Shown: positions 48,750-59,853 of the stretch, in pieces
How positions within the stretch are numbered: the first letter of the stretch is position 1
How the letters are laid out: every line of letters starts with the position of its first letter
Origin: Siphonodentalium dalli
Taxonomy: Eukaryota > Mollusca > Scaphopoda > Gadilida > Siphonodentaliidae
Length of the DNA: 64,000 nucleotides
NCBI GenBank assembly: GCA_032622095.1
Contig: CP136066.1
Coordinates: 130,481,917-130,545,916 of the forward strand
Direction of reading: 5' to 3'
Position numbers and translations under genes: made by a program
Notes under the pieces: generated by a model
Seen by the model: the letters and a program-made list of their open reading frames with translations, nothing else
What the model was told of the DNA's origin: nothing
The model's database searches: none

Positions 48750-49720
48750 TCTGAATCATGATAATATTTATTGGTGGACCCAACTAATCAAATATTCAGC
48801 CGTGCTCTGATAATTAACGTCAGAATTGCGGACTAGATCAGATGATGCATGTAACTTTTTAAGTTTAATGTGGTCACGGCTGTAATGTGGGTGTCCGCTA
48901 AAATAAACAATAAGGATTAACTAACAAAGGAGTTGCTAAAGCTTTTATTAATTAATGGCCTCCCTTAATTAATGCCAACATCACTGGTATAATCCGATTA
49001 AAGCAATAAACTTGACATTTATTTACGGCTACAGAAGCGGTCTCTTCAAAAAGTGGGACGCGGTCTCTTCAAAAAGTACGACGCGTTACCGAAACGAACT
49101 TGCGAACATACTCTGATAATTGCGTAATTGTTTTTATATCTGAAAAGCGGGACGGCGGTCTTTTAAGTTAATTAAAACATTTATTTGTGACACTCACGAT
49201 GGTCAGTAACAACACAGATGCGAACATATCGTGTTTTCAGCGTGTCAAAACATTCGTGATTAACATTCATTATACCTCAAAGCGAACAAAGGCGACTGAA
49301 TAACAACACAAAAGATCACAAAACAATAGGTCATATTTTATTTTTTATTTTAAACACTTGGGTCTTTGTCTCTGAATCGTCTGTTTCTTTTTGGGATGGC
49401 CGCCACAATTCATCTATATACGGACATGTCTGGGAAAAAACTAGAAAAAAAATTAAGAAAAAAAAAAAATCCCCCTAAAATTGAAGGCGACTTCGATTTC
49501 GCCTTAGAGCGACAATAGGGCGAAGTCAGCGACAGTAAGGCGACAATCTCGCCCGAGTCGCCTTGTGAGCTGAGGCCTGCTTGGGAAGGTATAATAACCC
49601 ACGCTTATTATGCCAGTCTGTGGGCATAACAAAATAAAACATAAAAATAAAACCCTCGCGCCCGCATTTATTTTCCAAAACAATTGCCTGAGAATCAAAC
49701 ATCTTTTTTCATTTGGTCTT
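48750..49720. other. Right flank of the retrotransposon, no gene recognised
   Basis: Contains a short direct repeat GCGGTCTCTTCAAAAAGT (about 49038 and 49061) and a cluster of GGCGACTT/TCGCC words at about 49489-49565. The latter resembles in style the GGGAGACTT words at 42712-42790 on the other side of the retrotransposon. No open frame of interest. Confidence 0.45.
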
Positions 49721-49721
49721 A

Positions 49722-50470
49722 TTGACACAAAATCCAATTATATAACACACATCTAGCAAATTATTTCTATAATATGCATAAAACCTCGTCAGTTGGAACC
49801 CAATGGAATCGAACCATGTAGCTTACAAGTATACTTGCAGCTAAACCAAGTGAGTCCCTGGGTACATAAGAGGTTACATGCTATGACTAAAATAATTTTG
49901 AAATTGAAGATTGTGGGTGAATTTCGTTTGAATTTGAATTTGAATTTGAATTTGAATTTGATGTTTTAGTTATATTCTGTGCTATCATAATTAGCAGTTT
50001 AGTGTTCAACAGTAATGAACATGATGAAATCTTCAATGAAATTAGTTATAATACAAACAATATACCATTATTCATCCACTCGTTTTTATTTTTATTCGTC
50101 GTCATCTTGAGTACACAGCATCGTAACACCCTTCAGTCAACCCCTCTCCATCTGCAATCTTGTCTTTTCTTTGCAATGCATTATACAACTGAAAATTGTG
50201 ATAAAACATTGTCATGATCATTGAATGTGTCCATGTTACATTGGTTTTTTTGGTCACCATCGCCATTTTGACGACCTTGACATCACCTTATATGGCAAAA
50301 TGTGTTTATATGTATTCATTAAAATTTGAGAGCTCCCATCTAGAGGTCATCCTGAACATGTTTGTAAATTTTCATAACAATAGCCCAATAAATTCGGGCA
50401 ATAGGATGTGCCGATGGATTAAAATTCAAAATTCAAGATGGCTGCTGGAGGCTATGTTTTTTAACATATT
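49722..50470. repeat. Dispersed repeat, copy 1 (uninterrupted)
   Basis: Matches 54401-55122 plus 55665-55760 in the same orientation. Shared landmarks are TTGACACAAAATCCAATTA, AATATGCATAAAACCTCGTC, the tRNA-like segment, TTCGTCGTCATCTTGAGTAC, GAGAGCTCCCATCTAGAG and CCAATAAATTCGGGCAA. This copy has a (TTTGAA)n expansion at about 49928-49960 that copy 2 lacks, and it keeps the empty target site of the MITE found in copy 2. Confidence 0.9.
49795..49858 (-). ncRNA. tRNA-derived segment, degenerate (copy 1)
   Basis: Minus-strand 64-nt tRNA-like sequence: acceptor strand GGGACTC paired with GGGTTCC, an A-box-like TTGGTTTAGCTG, and B box GGTTCGATTCC in a T-arm (CATGG with CCATT, one end mispaired). 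It is about 8 nt shorter than a real tRNA; the anticodon arm is truncated. It is a SINE head or tRNA pseudogene, not a working tRNA. Confidence 0.6.
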
Positions 50471-50519
50471 TTGTAAAAAATTATGGCTCTCATCGCTTCG
50501 TGTGTGGCCCACTTGAGGT

Positions 50520-52180
50520 CACTGTATACTTGTCAATAGCGGTCATTACATTGAAAAGTAGTTCTTAATTGTGAACAATGAGGATGTTGTAAGTTTTACA
50601 CACTAGACTATATATAATGGGTCTCGCCCAGCTATTTTACATAATCATTTCAATTAATTCGATATATAACAACTGTTACTTGATATATTCTTAAAATGGA
50701 TAAGCGTGTAAATAGTGCAGTCAACTGCGTAATTAAGTGTCACGTGATATGTACTTTCGGTTTATATCAAAGTTTGTGTTTGGTAACACTTTCCTTATGT
50801 TTACTGGTCATTTATTCAATAAAACAACGTCATATTTGACACAGTTTATTGAAGAAAATAAGCACCTGATTATTATTTAGGTAATTGGCAATGCCGATGT
50901 TGAAACCGAAGTGCCAATTGTCATCCGACGGGCCATAATCGACCGATTCCGATTGTCATATCCGATCATCGGCTCATCACTACTTATAAGTAATGATATA
51001 GTGACTAGATACATGGTTGAATGAACACTAACTGAATGCAGATAATGTCTACAAAAGGATAATGACAATAAACATTCCTCATCTACTGCAAAAGTCTGGC
51101 AGAGACACTTGGTAGTATTGTATCCAGTATCTACTTGTTACAATGGGGGCACGTTGCTCCAAGTAATGCAGAACTAAGCTACTCGTCACATGACATGAGC
51201 CTTTAAATAAGTTATCTACAATCTTAAGGATGCGCCATTCGTGAATTAAAAAAACCCACTATATTCCAATCAATTTGAAGGGAAAAATCATTATGCATTA
51301 TAAGCAATGTGTGCTTTATATTATAACAACTCACAATATACCCTCACAATATGAATTTTATAAAAAAGTGGTTTAAAAAAGTCAAATGAATTTTTTTTCA
51401 TGAAGGTCTATCGAGTTGTACTGGGAATATAAAAAAAAACCCACATTGCATTATCTAGACCATGAACCCAATTAGGGTATGCGCTCAGTCTATCTGAAAT
51501 CATAAATGTCTGCGAGTAAATAAATCAAATATTTTTCACAGTATATTTTAGTTTTTTGGCAGCCATTTTGCAGGACTATTTTTTTTCTCAGGTAAAGGAC
51601 CAAAACAACATAAAACAAATATTATTCAACGCTTTCAATAATCTGGCAGACATAAATACTCAATATTGTTTCATCTTTTCAGACATTAAGTACCGCTAGC
51701 TTTATGTTGATTTATTCTAACAAAAATAGTTCTGCAAATGGCTGCCAAAAACTTAAATATAAAATGAAAAATGTTTGATATATTTTCCCGCAGACCGTTA
51801 TTACAATTTTAAAAAAAAAGTTGACATAATTCGAACATATCTCTCATATTGTGAGGGTAAACACGTGTTATTATAATATTATAACATACATTGGTTATAA
51901 AGGATACTAATTTTTCTCTTCAGATTACTTCAAATTTCCATTTTAACAAAATTCACTGTTGAGGCCAGTTCTCAACAATTTGGTGACATGAATTGAGCGC
52001 TATCTCCACACATACGGTGATCACTCAAGCATGCACATACTTGGTCGACAGCAGTGCCAAGATACGGAATATACATGTAGCATTTCCTGAAAATCAACCT
52101 CAGGATACTTCATACAGTGTTAGGGGAACTTACTTATTTTGGGTGTTAATAACCAATTTGACCTCTTACCAAGTTGCACT
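50520..52180. other. AT-rich DNA, no gene recognised
   Basis: Two words, TTTTTGGCAGCCATTTTGCA (about 51553) and GCAAATGGCTGCCAAAAACT (about 51733), with surrounding ATAAATACTCA... and NAACATAAA words, indicate a loose inverted repeat of about 200 bp around 51480-51850. TCACAATATGAATTT (about 51345) and CATATTGTGAGGGTA (about 51844) extend it outward. No coding potential recognised. Confidence 0.45.
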
Positions 52181-53480
52181 CACCACTCTTTGCATTCCCT
52201 TGCTATGACCATGTCTTCAAAAAAATTCTTGTTCTCTTCCATCATAAATTGAAGCCTGCCTTAGTGGTGGCGTTTCCATGGGTGCCATCTTTTCGCAATT
52301 GTAGTCATCACTGGAACTCTGAAAGAGCATAAATTAAAATTTTAAATTAAAATCAGTTGAACCTGATCTTGATATGCAATTAACAAGAGACTGCACCGGT
52401 GGTGTTGGCATACCACCATGGTGGTAAATTCGAACTGACGAAGTATGGGTGACATATCTGCTTGAACGGGAATAACCCCCTAACATTTTCAAATAAACAC
52501 AGATAAATAACTGTAGAATGGAAAACATGAACAAAACGATTGAACACTCAACAGACTGCCATCATAATAGTGAACATCCATACCAAATTCCATTGAAATC
52601 TGTCAACTGGTGCTATGGTGGTGGCGATACAGACAAAAAACCAACACTTCCAAATTTATAAATGATGACCAGAACAGAAAACTGGAAAAAATATGATTGA
52701 ACACTCAATTGATTGCCCTCATAGTAGTGAACATCCATACCAAATTTCATTGAGATTCGTCCAACGGTGGTGGAGACATCTGCCCGGACAGAAGGAAAAA
52801 CAGAGGGATAGATGTCCGGACGTTGTGAAGGATTGAATGAATCCAGTATACCCCACATTCTCTTTGAGAGTAACGGTATAATAAACATGAAGTACAATTT
52901 AAACAAGATGTTACACCACATCACGGCTGCTCGCTTACTACTATTGTGTAAACACAAAACCTGGGTCGAACAGGACCCAATTTTTAATGAAACAAAAGGG
53001 CAAATGCAAACTATACAATTGTTGCCCACATTTGAGTGAGACACCGGATTTGTTGCCCACTCAAAATATTTGGAATGTGTATATAAAGGGGTGCTTACAT
53101 AAGCCCCCCTCTGATAAACATATGGGCTAACTTTTAATTGGGTATTTTTTGAGCCATAATCAACTCATTTATGGATCTTTCAATGGATTATGGAATGTGA
53201 CACAATGGCCGCCATGATTCTTGAGATACAGTGTAATATGCTGGAGGAACTTACTTATTTTGGGGTGTTTACATTCACTGTCTGCATTCCCTTGCTATGA
53301 GCGGTGTATTCAAAATTTATCATGCTCTCTTCAGTCATATATCGAAGGCTGCCTTAGTGGTGCCATCTTTTCATACTTGTAATCATCAATGGAACTCTGA
53401 AATTTAATTTAAAATTAAAATCAGTTGAAACTTCTTTTGATATGCAATTAACAATAGTAACATGAAGTACAATTTAAACA
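52110..53480. repeat. Diverged direct repeats, two families
   Basis: The block starting GGAACTTACTTATTTTGGG at 52126 recurs at 53247 (about 230 bp, with TGCATTCCCTTGCTATGA, GGTGCCATCTTTTCG-like and ATCAGTTGAA words in the same order). Between them a ~150-bp unit with GAACATCCATACCAAATT occurs twice in tandem (about 52572 and 52727). TGAAGTACAATTTAAACAAG occurs at 52888 and 53463. All copies are imperfect and non-coding. Confidence 0.75.
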
Positions 53481-54400
53481 AGAGGTTACACTGCGGCTGC
53501 TCGTGATTTGTTGCCTGCTCGAAAGCGGGTTTGTCACACAACAGCGTATAGACCAGTTAATGAACATGGAATTAATTTATTACTGTAGTTATTCAAGAGA
53601 ATGATACAAAATGCTCCAAAAGTTGAAGCAGTCATTTTAAATATTCATTCATCATATTTCTCAGTGTTAAATTGATATAAAAAATATGCGATGGTGATTA
53701 TTTGTGAATATACAGGTAGCATTGTCATTTTGACAAATTTTACATGCAACTTGGACGCATACAAATTATAGACAGTGACTATCAATGGAGGAACATTTAC
53801 TTTTTTATCAATGATTTGAGGAAGTGTTCAAAATAGTACTAGTTCCGATATTGTGTTTTCTGTAATAGCATGATCAGCCAGTCTGAAATTATCACTATTA
53901 AATATCAGTTGAATTTTACATGCCTGTTTTTGTTTTTTCTCATCTGTTTTTTTCCCATCTAATAATAACCTAATATTTCTGGATTTTCTAATCTCTTTAA
54001 TCGATCTTATGGCCTGTTTTCTTCTTAGAAATGACAGCTGCAGAACATCAACGATCCATTGCATTGTGTGAACATTGACTCACGATCATTGAAATCCCTT
54101 TGCCTTTCACTATCTTATAGTTTTATCACTTCAAAAAACATTCCTGGATAATACTTACATTCTCCTTTTGAGCCATAAATGTTGCAACCGTTATTAACCT
54201 CTTCACTGCCAATTGAAGTCATTGGTTGGGTCATTGACATTATGGATATTTTCCTGTGGAAAATAAGGAAGTTAGTAGTGATGTTTTGATAATCGGAATC
54301 AGCCAATAATAGCCCATCGCATATTAAATCTGACCTATTAGTTGAACATCGGCTTTTACCGATTGGCCAAATTTTAATTTAATTTAATTAATAACAGTTT
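53480..54400. other. AT-rich DNA, no gene recognised
   Basis: A minus-strand 78-codon frame (53828-54064) is Lys/Arg/Ile rich and has no motif. Nothing else seen. Confidence 0.4.
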
Positions 54401-54487
54401 TTGACACAAAATCCAATTACATGTATATACATGTAACACACATATCTAGAAAATTATTTCTATAATATGCATAAAACCTCGTCAATT

Positions 54488-54551
54488 GGAACCCCATGGA
54501 TTCGAACCATGTAGCTTACAAGGATAATTGCAGCTAAACCAAGTGAGTCCC
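54488..54551 (-). ncRNA. tRNA-Thr-like segment, degenerate (copy 2)
   Basis: Better preserved than copy 1. Acceptor halves GGGACTC and GGGTTCC pair with G-U wobbles; the T-arm CATGG-TTCGAAT-CCATG is perfect and contains B box GGTTCGAATCC; the anticodon region reads CCTTGTAAG, suggesting a TGT (Thr) ancestor. The D and anticodon arms are shortened, so the total is 64 nt. Probably the RNA polymerase III promoter head of a SINE. Confidence 0.65.
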
Positions 54552-55122
54552 TCGGTACATCAGAGGTTACATATTATGAATGAAATAATTTTTAAAATGA
54601 AGATTGTGGGTGAATTTCGATTGATGTTTTAGTTACCAAGTTATATTCAGAAAATTATATATATATATTTACATATATATCCAAACACAAATATTGACTA
54701 TGCACCATTAGGGACGTAGTAAGGCTATATACCATTAGGAACATTATCTATATTATGACAGTGCTATCATAATTAGGAGTTTAGTGTTCGAGAGTAGTGA
54801 ACATGATGTTTTTAATATGAACAATATACCATTATTCATCCACTTGTTTATATTTTTATTCGTCGTCATCTTGAGTACACAGCATCGTAACTCCCTTCAG
54901 CAACCCCTCTCCGTCTGCAATCTTGTCTTTGCTTTGCATTGCATTATATGGCTGAAAATCGTGAGAAAACATAATGATCATTGAACGAATCCATGTTAAG
55001 TTGGTTTGTTTACTCACCATCGCCATTTTAACCGACCTTGACATCACCTTATATGGCAAACTGTGCCTATTCATTCAAATTTGAGAGCTCCCATCTAGAG
55101 CTGATCCTGAACATGTTTGTAA

Positions 55123-55664
55123 GGCCAAAAAAAAAAGTTTTCTCGGGCAATTTTATTTTCAAATCAATGAGGGAGGGAGGGAGGGTTTTATTTTTATTTT
55201 TTATTTGCGCATAGTGAGCATGGACACAGATACCTTCCTCTGTCTAGTAATAACCAGAAATGTAGAGGGAACTGTTATGCATATAAACTCATTTAGTCTT
55301 ATATAAAAATGACATTGTACTACCAGTGTATGACTTGGGATTACCTAGCATTATATAATGCCCCTGACATTAACTACTGTTATTGTTGTCTAAAAACTGA
55401 TACCTCCCCATTCTAATATGTGATCCTGAATTTAGTCCTGTGCCTTTCAATTGTATAAAGTTACTATTAGTGTAAGTTGTTCACAATGACTAATTGTAAG
55501 AAGAGCATGAGGATCAGCTAATCATTTTCTTAATTGTAGTCATCTACTTCAAATCTACTTTTCAAATGTACATAACATCAGGCATTGCAATAAAAAGGCC
55601 CAATGCAGCCCTTTTTCTTCAAAGCGGCAGGGCCTGAGAACTAAAACCTTCTTTTTTTTTGGCC
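55123..55664. mobile_element. Harbinger/Tourist-like MITE, 542 bp
   Basis: Terminal inverted repeats GGCCAAAAAAAAAAAGTTTT (left) and, inverted at the right end, GGCCAAAAAAAAAAGAAGGT; both ends are flanked by TAA (55120-55122 and 55665-55667). The homologous empty site in the other repeat copy (TTTGTAAATT at 50361-50370) has a single TAA, so both the boundaries and the 3-bp duplication are directly supported. A 3-bp TWA duplication with GG-starting ends is typical of PIF/Harbinger elements. It has no transposase. Confidence 0.82.
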
Positions 55665-55769
55665 TAAATTCAAAACAATACCCCAATAAATTCGGGCAAC
55701 AGGATGTGCTGATGGATTAAAATTCAAGATCCAAGATGGCTGTTGGAGGAGGCCATGTTTTTTAACATA

Positions 55770-57390
55770 TTTTGAAAGGATGAAGGATGTGGCCTGTAGG
55801 GTATGCCAAAGGATTTAGTCATGCAAAGAATAAAATCCAAGATGGCTGCCAATGGCCATGTTTTTCACAGAAAATCATTCAAGATATATAGCTCCCATCT
55901 AGAGGTGATCCTAAACATGCCTGTAAGTTTTTAAAACAGTCCTCCAAAAAATGTGGGCTGCAGGGTGTGCCGATATATTCAAATTTGAAATCAAAGATGG
56001 CTGCTGGTGGCCATGTTTTTCAACAACTTTCTGAAAAGATCAATGGCTCCCATTTAGAGGCCACCTCAAAGATCTATATGAAGTTCCAAAAGGATTGGAT
56101 GAGATATGCGACTTGTAGACTGTGCTACAGGAAATTGTAGATGAATCATGGATGGACTCACAGATGACGGATGCCAACCCATGGCAATAGCTCAAACTTG
56201 ACTTTGTCAAGTTGATCCAAAAATGCTTCAACTAGGTAGTCTATTCTGACCCATGAAAGTCTGTCTTCATTGACCTAGTGCCCTGCGAATCAGGTATTTT
56301 AATTTTTAAGCAATAGATTCAAAATCACATCGAATCTTGAATCGAATTGTTAGATCGAGTATATCAACAGTGAAGAGGTAGAACAGTTCAGGAAACACTT
56401 AAATTGGTAACTGTAACAAACCAACAAAAAAAAAAACAATTAATAACTGAACGCAATGGATTGTATATTACCTAGCCATATTAATTTGTCTTCTGCAGAA
56501 TATGCATGCATCTCATTGTCCTCATAAATACTGATGGATGGGATACATTGAATGTGATGAGTGGTGGAATTGGGAGTAACTCTTTAAAATGTGCTTTCGA
56601 ACTTTCGTAATCATCAAACTTCATCGATCTCCATGTTGCACTGAAATCTGCCATTTGAATTGTACATGTATCATGCTGAACTCCTTGACCTATGACAGTA
56701 TATATGGGATGGAGACTCGTGAGGTTTGCCGAATGAGTTTAGCTGTAATTCCCTTGTGACATTCAACTCCTGGAATCCCAGAGTCATGTTAATTTACATA
56801 ACTCTTACTGAGATTATAATGAATTAAGTACTTGGCAGTCTATTTATAGATCATATGAGACAGTGTTATCTGAATATATTTACATACTAAGTGTGATTAT
56901 CACTAAATCCAGCATTCTGATTGGTCGGCGCCCACGTGGCTACTTGCAATTATTTCTCAGAGAACGCGCAACAGCTCATAACTGCAGCCTCATAATTACA
57001 TCGATGCGTCATAGGTTTTGGAAAGACGAACGTGTAATGTTTTGGGCGCATTTGGACTCGCGCAGGATTGACTTAATAAATCATCGGGTTTCAATATAAA
57101 GAGAAATTGTTCCTGTTAACTTTTGCCAAGGGTGCTATGGGATATTTTGGGCTGGTTTTGTCACGATACACTTTTCAATTTAAATACATTTACAAAAGTA
57201 GCTTTTTCGCTAAATGTATATAAATATAAGGATTAACTGTCATGTGGACTGTTTTTATGGAGATGTAACCGTGAGGTAAGTGGTCATAACTTGTACGTAA
57301 AAACCTGCATTCCACTTCATTAAGATCAGAACGTCCTGATAATTCACAAAAGTTGTCACTGCAACAAATGTATAAACTAAGCAATAGATG
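55770..57390. other. Dispersed-repeat remnants, no gene
   Basis: Three related units with AAGATGGCTGCNRNNGG-CCATGTTTTT words (about 55733, 55834 and 55996) and GGCTCCCATTTAGAGG-like words (about 55888 and 56046) show ~150-bp imperfect tandem duplication at 55680-56110. Beyond that, nothing recognised. Confidence 0.55.
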
Positions 57391-57398
57391 CAGCCATG

Positions 57399-57958
57399 GC
57401 ACGGGGTAGGAACTGCTCCATGAGAAAAGATCCTCTTGTGATTTTCGGTCCAGTTCACTATCGATCCGTGTCCAGTTCACTTGCAAGTTTTTTGTACTTG
57501 TTCCAAAACAGACGTGCTTTACATCGTGTACCAAACTACCGTATCGCAATAACCATTAGCGATTAAATTTTTTAAAAAGTGAGTCCAGTGTGAAGTTATA
57601 GTTCAAACATACACATGTGCACACTTATTTTACCAAAAGTCTGTTGCATAGATGTTCGGGTAGTGAACGGATCTTATCAATGGTGAACTGGGACCCATCA
57701 CTAGTGAACTTGAACATTTCTTAAAATGGATAAATTCTACTATTCCACATTTACTTAACAATTTCCAACTAGTATGTCTCGATAGTTGAGGTAGCTGGCA
57801 AGGTATATACAACAAATGAACTGCATATATATCTCTGTTGTGTAAAACTTGCGTTATTTACCATGGGAAAATCCCCAGTGACATTGACCAGATCGGATAA
57901 GAACTGGACCGAAGATCGGAAGAGGTATCAGCCTCGCGGAGCAGTTCCTACCCCGTGC
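57399..57958. mobile_element. MITE candidate, 560 bp, perfect 21-bp TIR
   Basis: GCACGGGGTAGGAACTGCTC followed by C at the left end is exactly inverted at the right end (57938-57958). Looser inverted similarity continues to GGTCCAGTTC (57449 region) and GAACTGGACC (57901). ATG flanks both sides (57396-57398 and 57959-57961), possibly a 3-bp target duplication. AGTGAAC-type words are frequent inside. There is no transposase. Confidence 0.7.
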
Positions 57959-57969
57959 ATGTATCATTA

Positions 57970-58560
57970 CAGTAATCCCACCACATATTAAAATGCTTCA
58001 GTCAATTCAAGCTAGACACATTCAACTTGTACATGATTGATTTGGGTTTAATACCACTTTCAGCAACTAAGGCTATATCACAACATTGCAAACGTTAGTG
58101 GTGGAGGCAATCTGCACACTTACGGCTAATCTGACAGTGATTTCAATGGCTGATAAACTCGTCGACCATGAGCGGCAAACCACTGGCCATTGGCATGTAA
58201 CTGGAAACTCCACCAGATATAGATTTTAAGTTACAAAGTAGATCATGGAAACATGTACATTTAAACCCTCATCGCCAGCGCTGGAGGGCGAGACGGCCTT
58301 GAGTTGTACCTAACCGACTGAGCCACCGAGACCCTTCAACTTGTACTTGTTTACAAAGATGTAATTTTTTGGTGATGCGTTGCTCCCCAACTTCACCATT
58401 TCGCCTCAATTGGTTGAAAATAAAAATTGTCTCAAGTGTCATTTCCCGAACGAGACCAACCTAGAAGTTAGTTATCACCGGTACGTAGTTAGTGTATGTT
58501 AGTTCCGTGAGTGAACGATATAAGCATGTTTGTACCTTGAGTGAACAAACTGAACTCAAA
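57970..58560. other. Spacer with a tRNA-like SINE head
   Basis: Mostly unremarkable AT-rich sequence. On the minus strand at about 58262-58340 GGTCTCGGTGGCTCAGTCGG is a good A box with tRNA-like 5' end, but no convincing B box follows, so it is probably a fragment of a tRNA-derived SINE. Confidence 0.55.
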
Positions 58561-58566
58561 TCGACC

Positions 58567-58574
58567 TATATAAA
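58567..58574 (+). promoter_or_regulatory. Possible TATA box upstream of the FLYWCH ORF
   Basis: TATATAAA lies 58 bp before the ATG at 58632, which leaves room for a start site about 30 bp downstream. The sequence supports it only by position; TATA-like words are common in this AT-rich DNA. Confidence 0.35.
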
Positions 58575-58631
58575 TGAATGCAAAGGCAATTTACTTCAAC
58601 TTCAGTGATATTCTCATAATCTTTCATAATA

Positions 58632-59098
58632 ATGGCTAATGTTCAGGTTAATGTTTCATTTATCGAGAACAGAAAAGGAGGGAGGAATCTGCTGTTTGAT
58701 TGTCACAAATATCGTATTAAAACTAGAAAGAGTGACAGTATCCACTGGACATGTTGCGTTAGATGGTGTCCAGGTACAGTCAACACCAAGGATGACATAG
58801 TGACAAGTGTAGGAAAGCCGCATAATCACGAAGCAGATCCCGACAAACTCAGCGCAGAACTCATAATGTCGAAAATGAAGCAGATTGTCAAGTCAGATTC
58901 TAGGACTGTGTACAACATATATTCAATTGGCATGTGGTGGAAAAGTTGCTCCAAGAAAGAGAAAATATAGAGCCATCGAGAACAGCATCGGCCACTATAA
59001 GAGAGTTCAAAGAGGAGGATAAATTGACAAAATGGAGTTTCTCGATGCAATGGGTCGTTTGTCTGGACATTAGACTAGAATTATATTATTGTATATAA
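58632..59098 (+). pseudogene. FLYWCH zinc-finger gene fragment with a frame break
   Basis: From ATG 58632 (context ATAATGG) a 112-codon frame encodes one FLYWCH-type zinc finger: basic FIENRKGGRNLLFD start, Cys41 and Cys46 in HWTCCVRWCPGTVNT (C-x4-C), and His64-x-His66 in GKPHNHEADP. These are the expected zinc ligands, with the conserved aromatic positions around them. After about residue 95 this frame turns into a short Lys/Ser-rich tail ending at 58970. Another frame, open from about 58922 to TAA 59096-59098, continues with an acidic/basic helical sequence (VEKLLQERENIEPSRTASAT) of the kind that follows FLYWCH fingers. I infer a frame break near 58920. FLYWCH proteins bind DNA or protein and are often found with MULE transposases; no transposase is visible downstream. 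It could be a decayed copy or one exon of a larger gene. Confidence 0.7.
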
Positions 59099-59300
59099 TC
59101 TGATATAATTATATAATTTCACATATAAAATGAGTAAGCTATGTAAATAATGGATATGAACAAGACAGTCAAAGACTGTGGGGTCGCTCACCAGACTGCA
59201 AAGACTGATGAGACTGGGACTCTGGAGACCACAATAGTCGGAACTTTTCATAATCACTTTAAAAGAAGGAGATCTAAACACGATATGTGGCTAGAGGCTT

Positions 59301-59366
59301 CAGTAGTGTACAGTGGGTAATTTCAAGGTGAATATCCACCTTGGAATTACCCACTGTACACTACTG
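59301..59366. repeat. Near-perfect hairpin, 30-bp arms, 5-nt loop
   Basis: CAGTAGTGTACAGTGGGTAA plus TTTCAAGGTG (59301-59330) pairs with 59336-59366, with a single-base difference in the run of T/A. A 13-base C run follows directly (59371 onward). Confidence 0.92.
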
Positions 59367-59519
59367 ATCACCCCCCCCCCCCCTACTCCAGCTCAACAAG
59401 TCCCCTCCCGACCGGGCTCCAGACTCCCAAGTCTTGGGTTGGAATTTCACAACCGACATCTCAAACTTCCTCAATTTTTTGAAATTTCCAATCTCACAAG
59501 CACCTTTTTATAAAACCAT

Positions 59520-59850
59520 TTAGACATGTTTGAAGCCCGTATTAACTAAGAAATATATTATCTGTGTTATTTATCAATGTTATAAATTCCTGTTCAGAAC
59601 ATTAAAAAGTTCCATGATTTTCAACAAGTGAAAACCATGAAATATAATCTCTATGAGCATAGCCAGTCAATGCTAAAGTAAAGATTCAAGTATCGGGACA
59701 TCATGATGTATTAGATTTATGAACACACTGGCTTGCTTTAGTGTTCAGTGCTTCAATGTACATGAACAAATTCATTGGCCATCTATTGATTGAAACATTT
59801 GTCATAATGAGTTGTCCATTAATTACTAACCACCATTGACCAAACATCCC
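59520..59850. other. AT-rich spacer, nothing recognised
   Basis: Nothing recognised. The phrase CTAAGAAATATATTATCTGTGT (in part) recurs near 60751, a further dispersed word. Confidence 0.35.
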
Positions 59851-59853
59851 ATA

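Larger units (their letters stand above)
54401..55767. repeat. Dispersed repeat, copy 2 (interrupted by a MITE)
   Basis: Second copy of the 49722-50470 repeat: homology runs 54401-55122, is interrupted by the MITE at 55123-55664, and resumes at 55665 (TAAATTC...CCCCAATAAATTCGGGCAAC). An extra AT-rich insertion (about 54640-54770) also separates the copies. Confidence 0.88.

Noticed and set aside
49795-49858. Functional tRNA gene
   Set aside because: At 64 nt with a shortened anticodon arm and mispaired T-arm, it cannot form a standard cloverleaf.
57190-57549. 119-codon minus-strand frame
   Set aside because: It overlaps the end of the inverted-repeat element at 57399, has no motif and no sensible composition.
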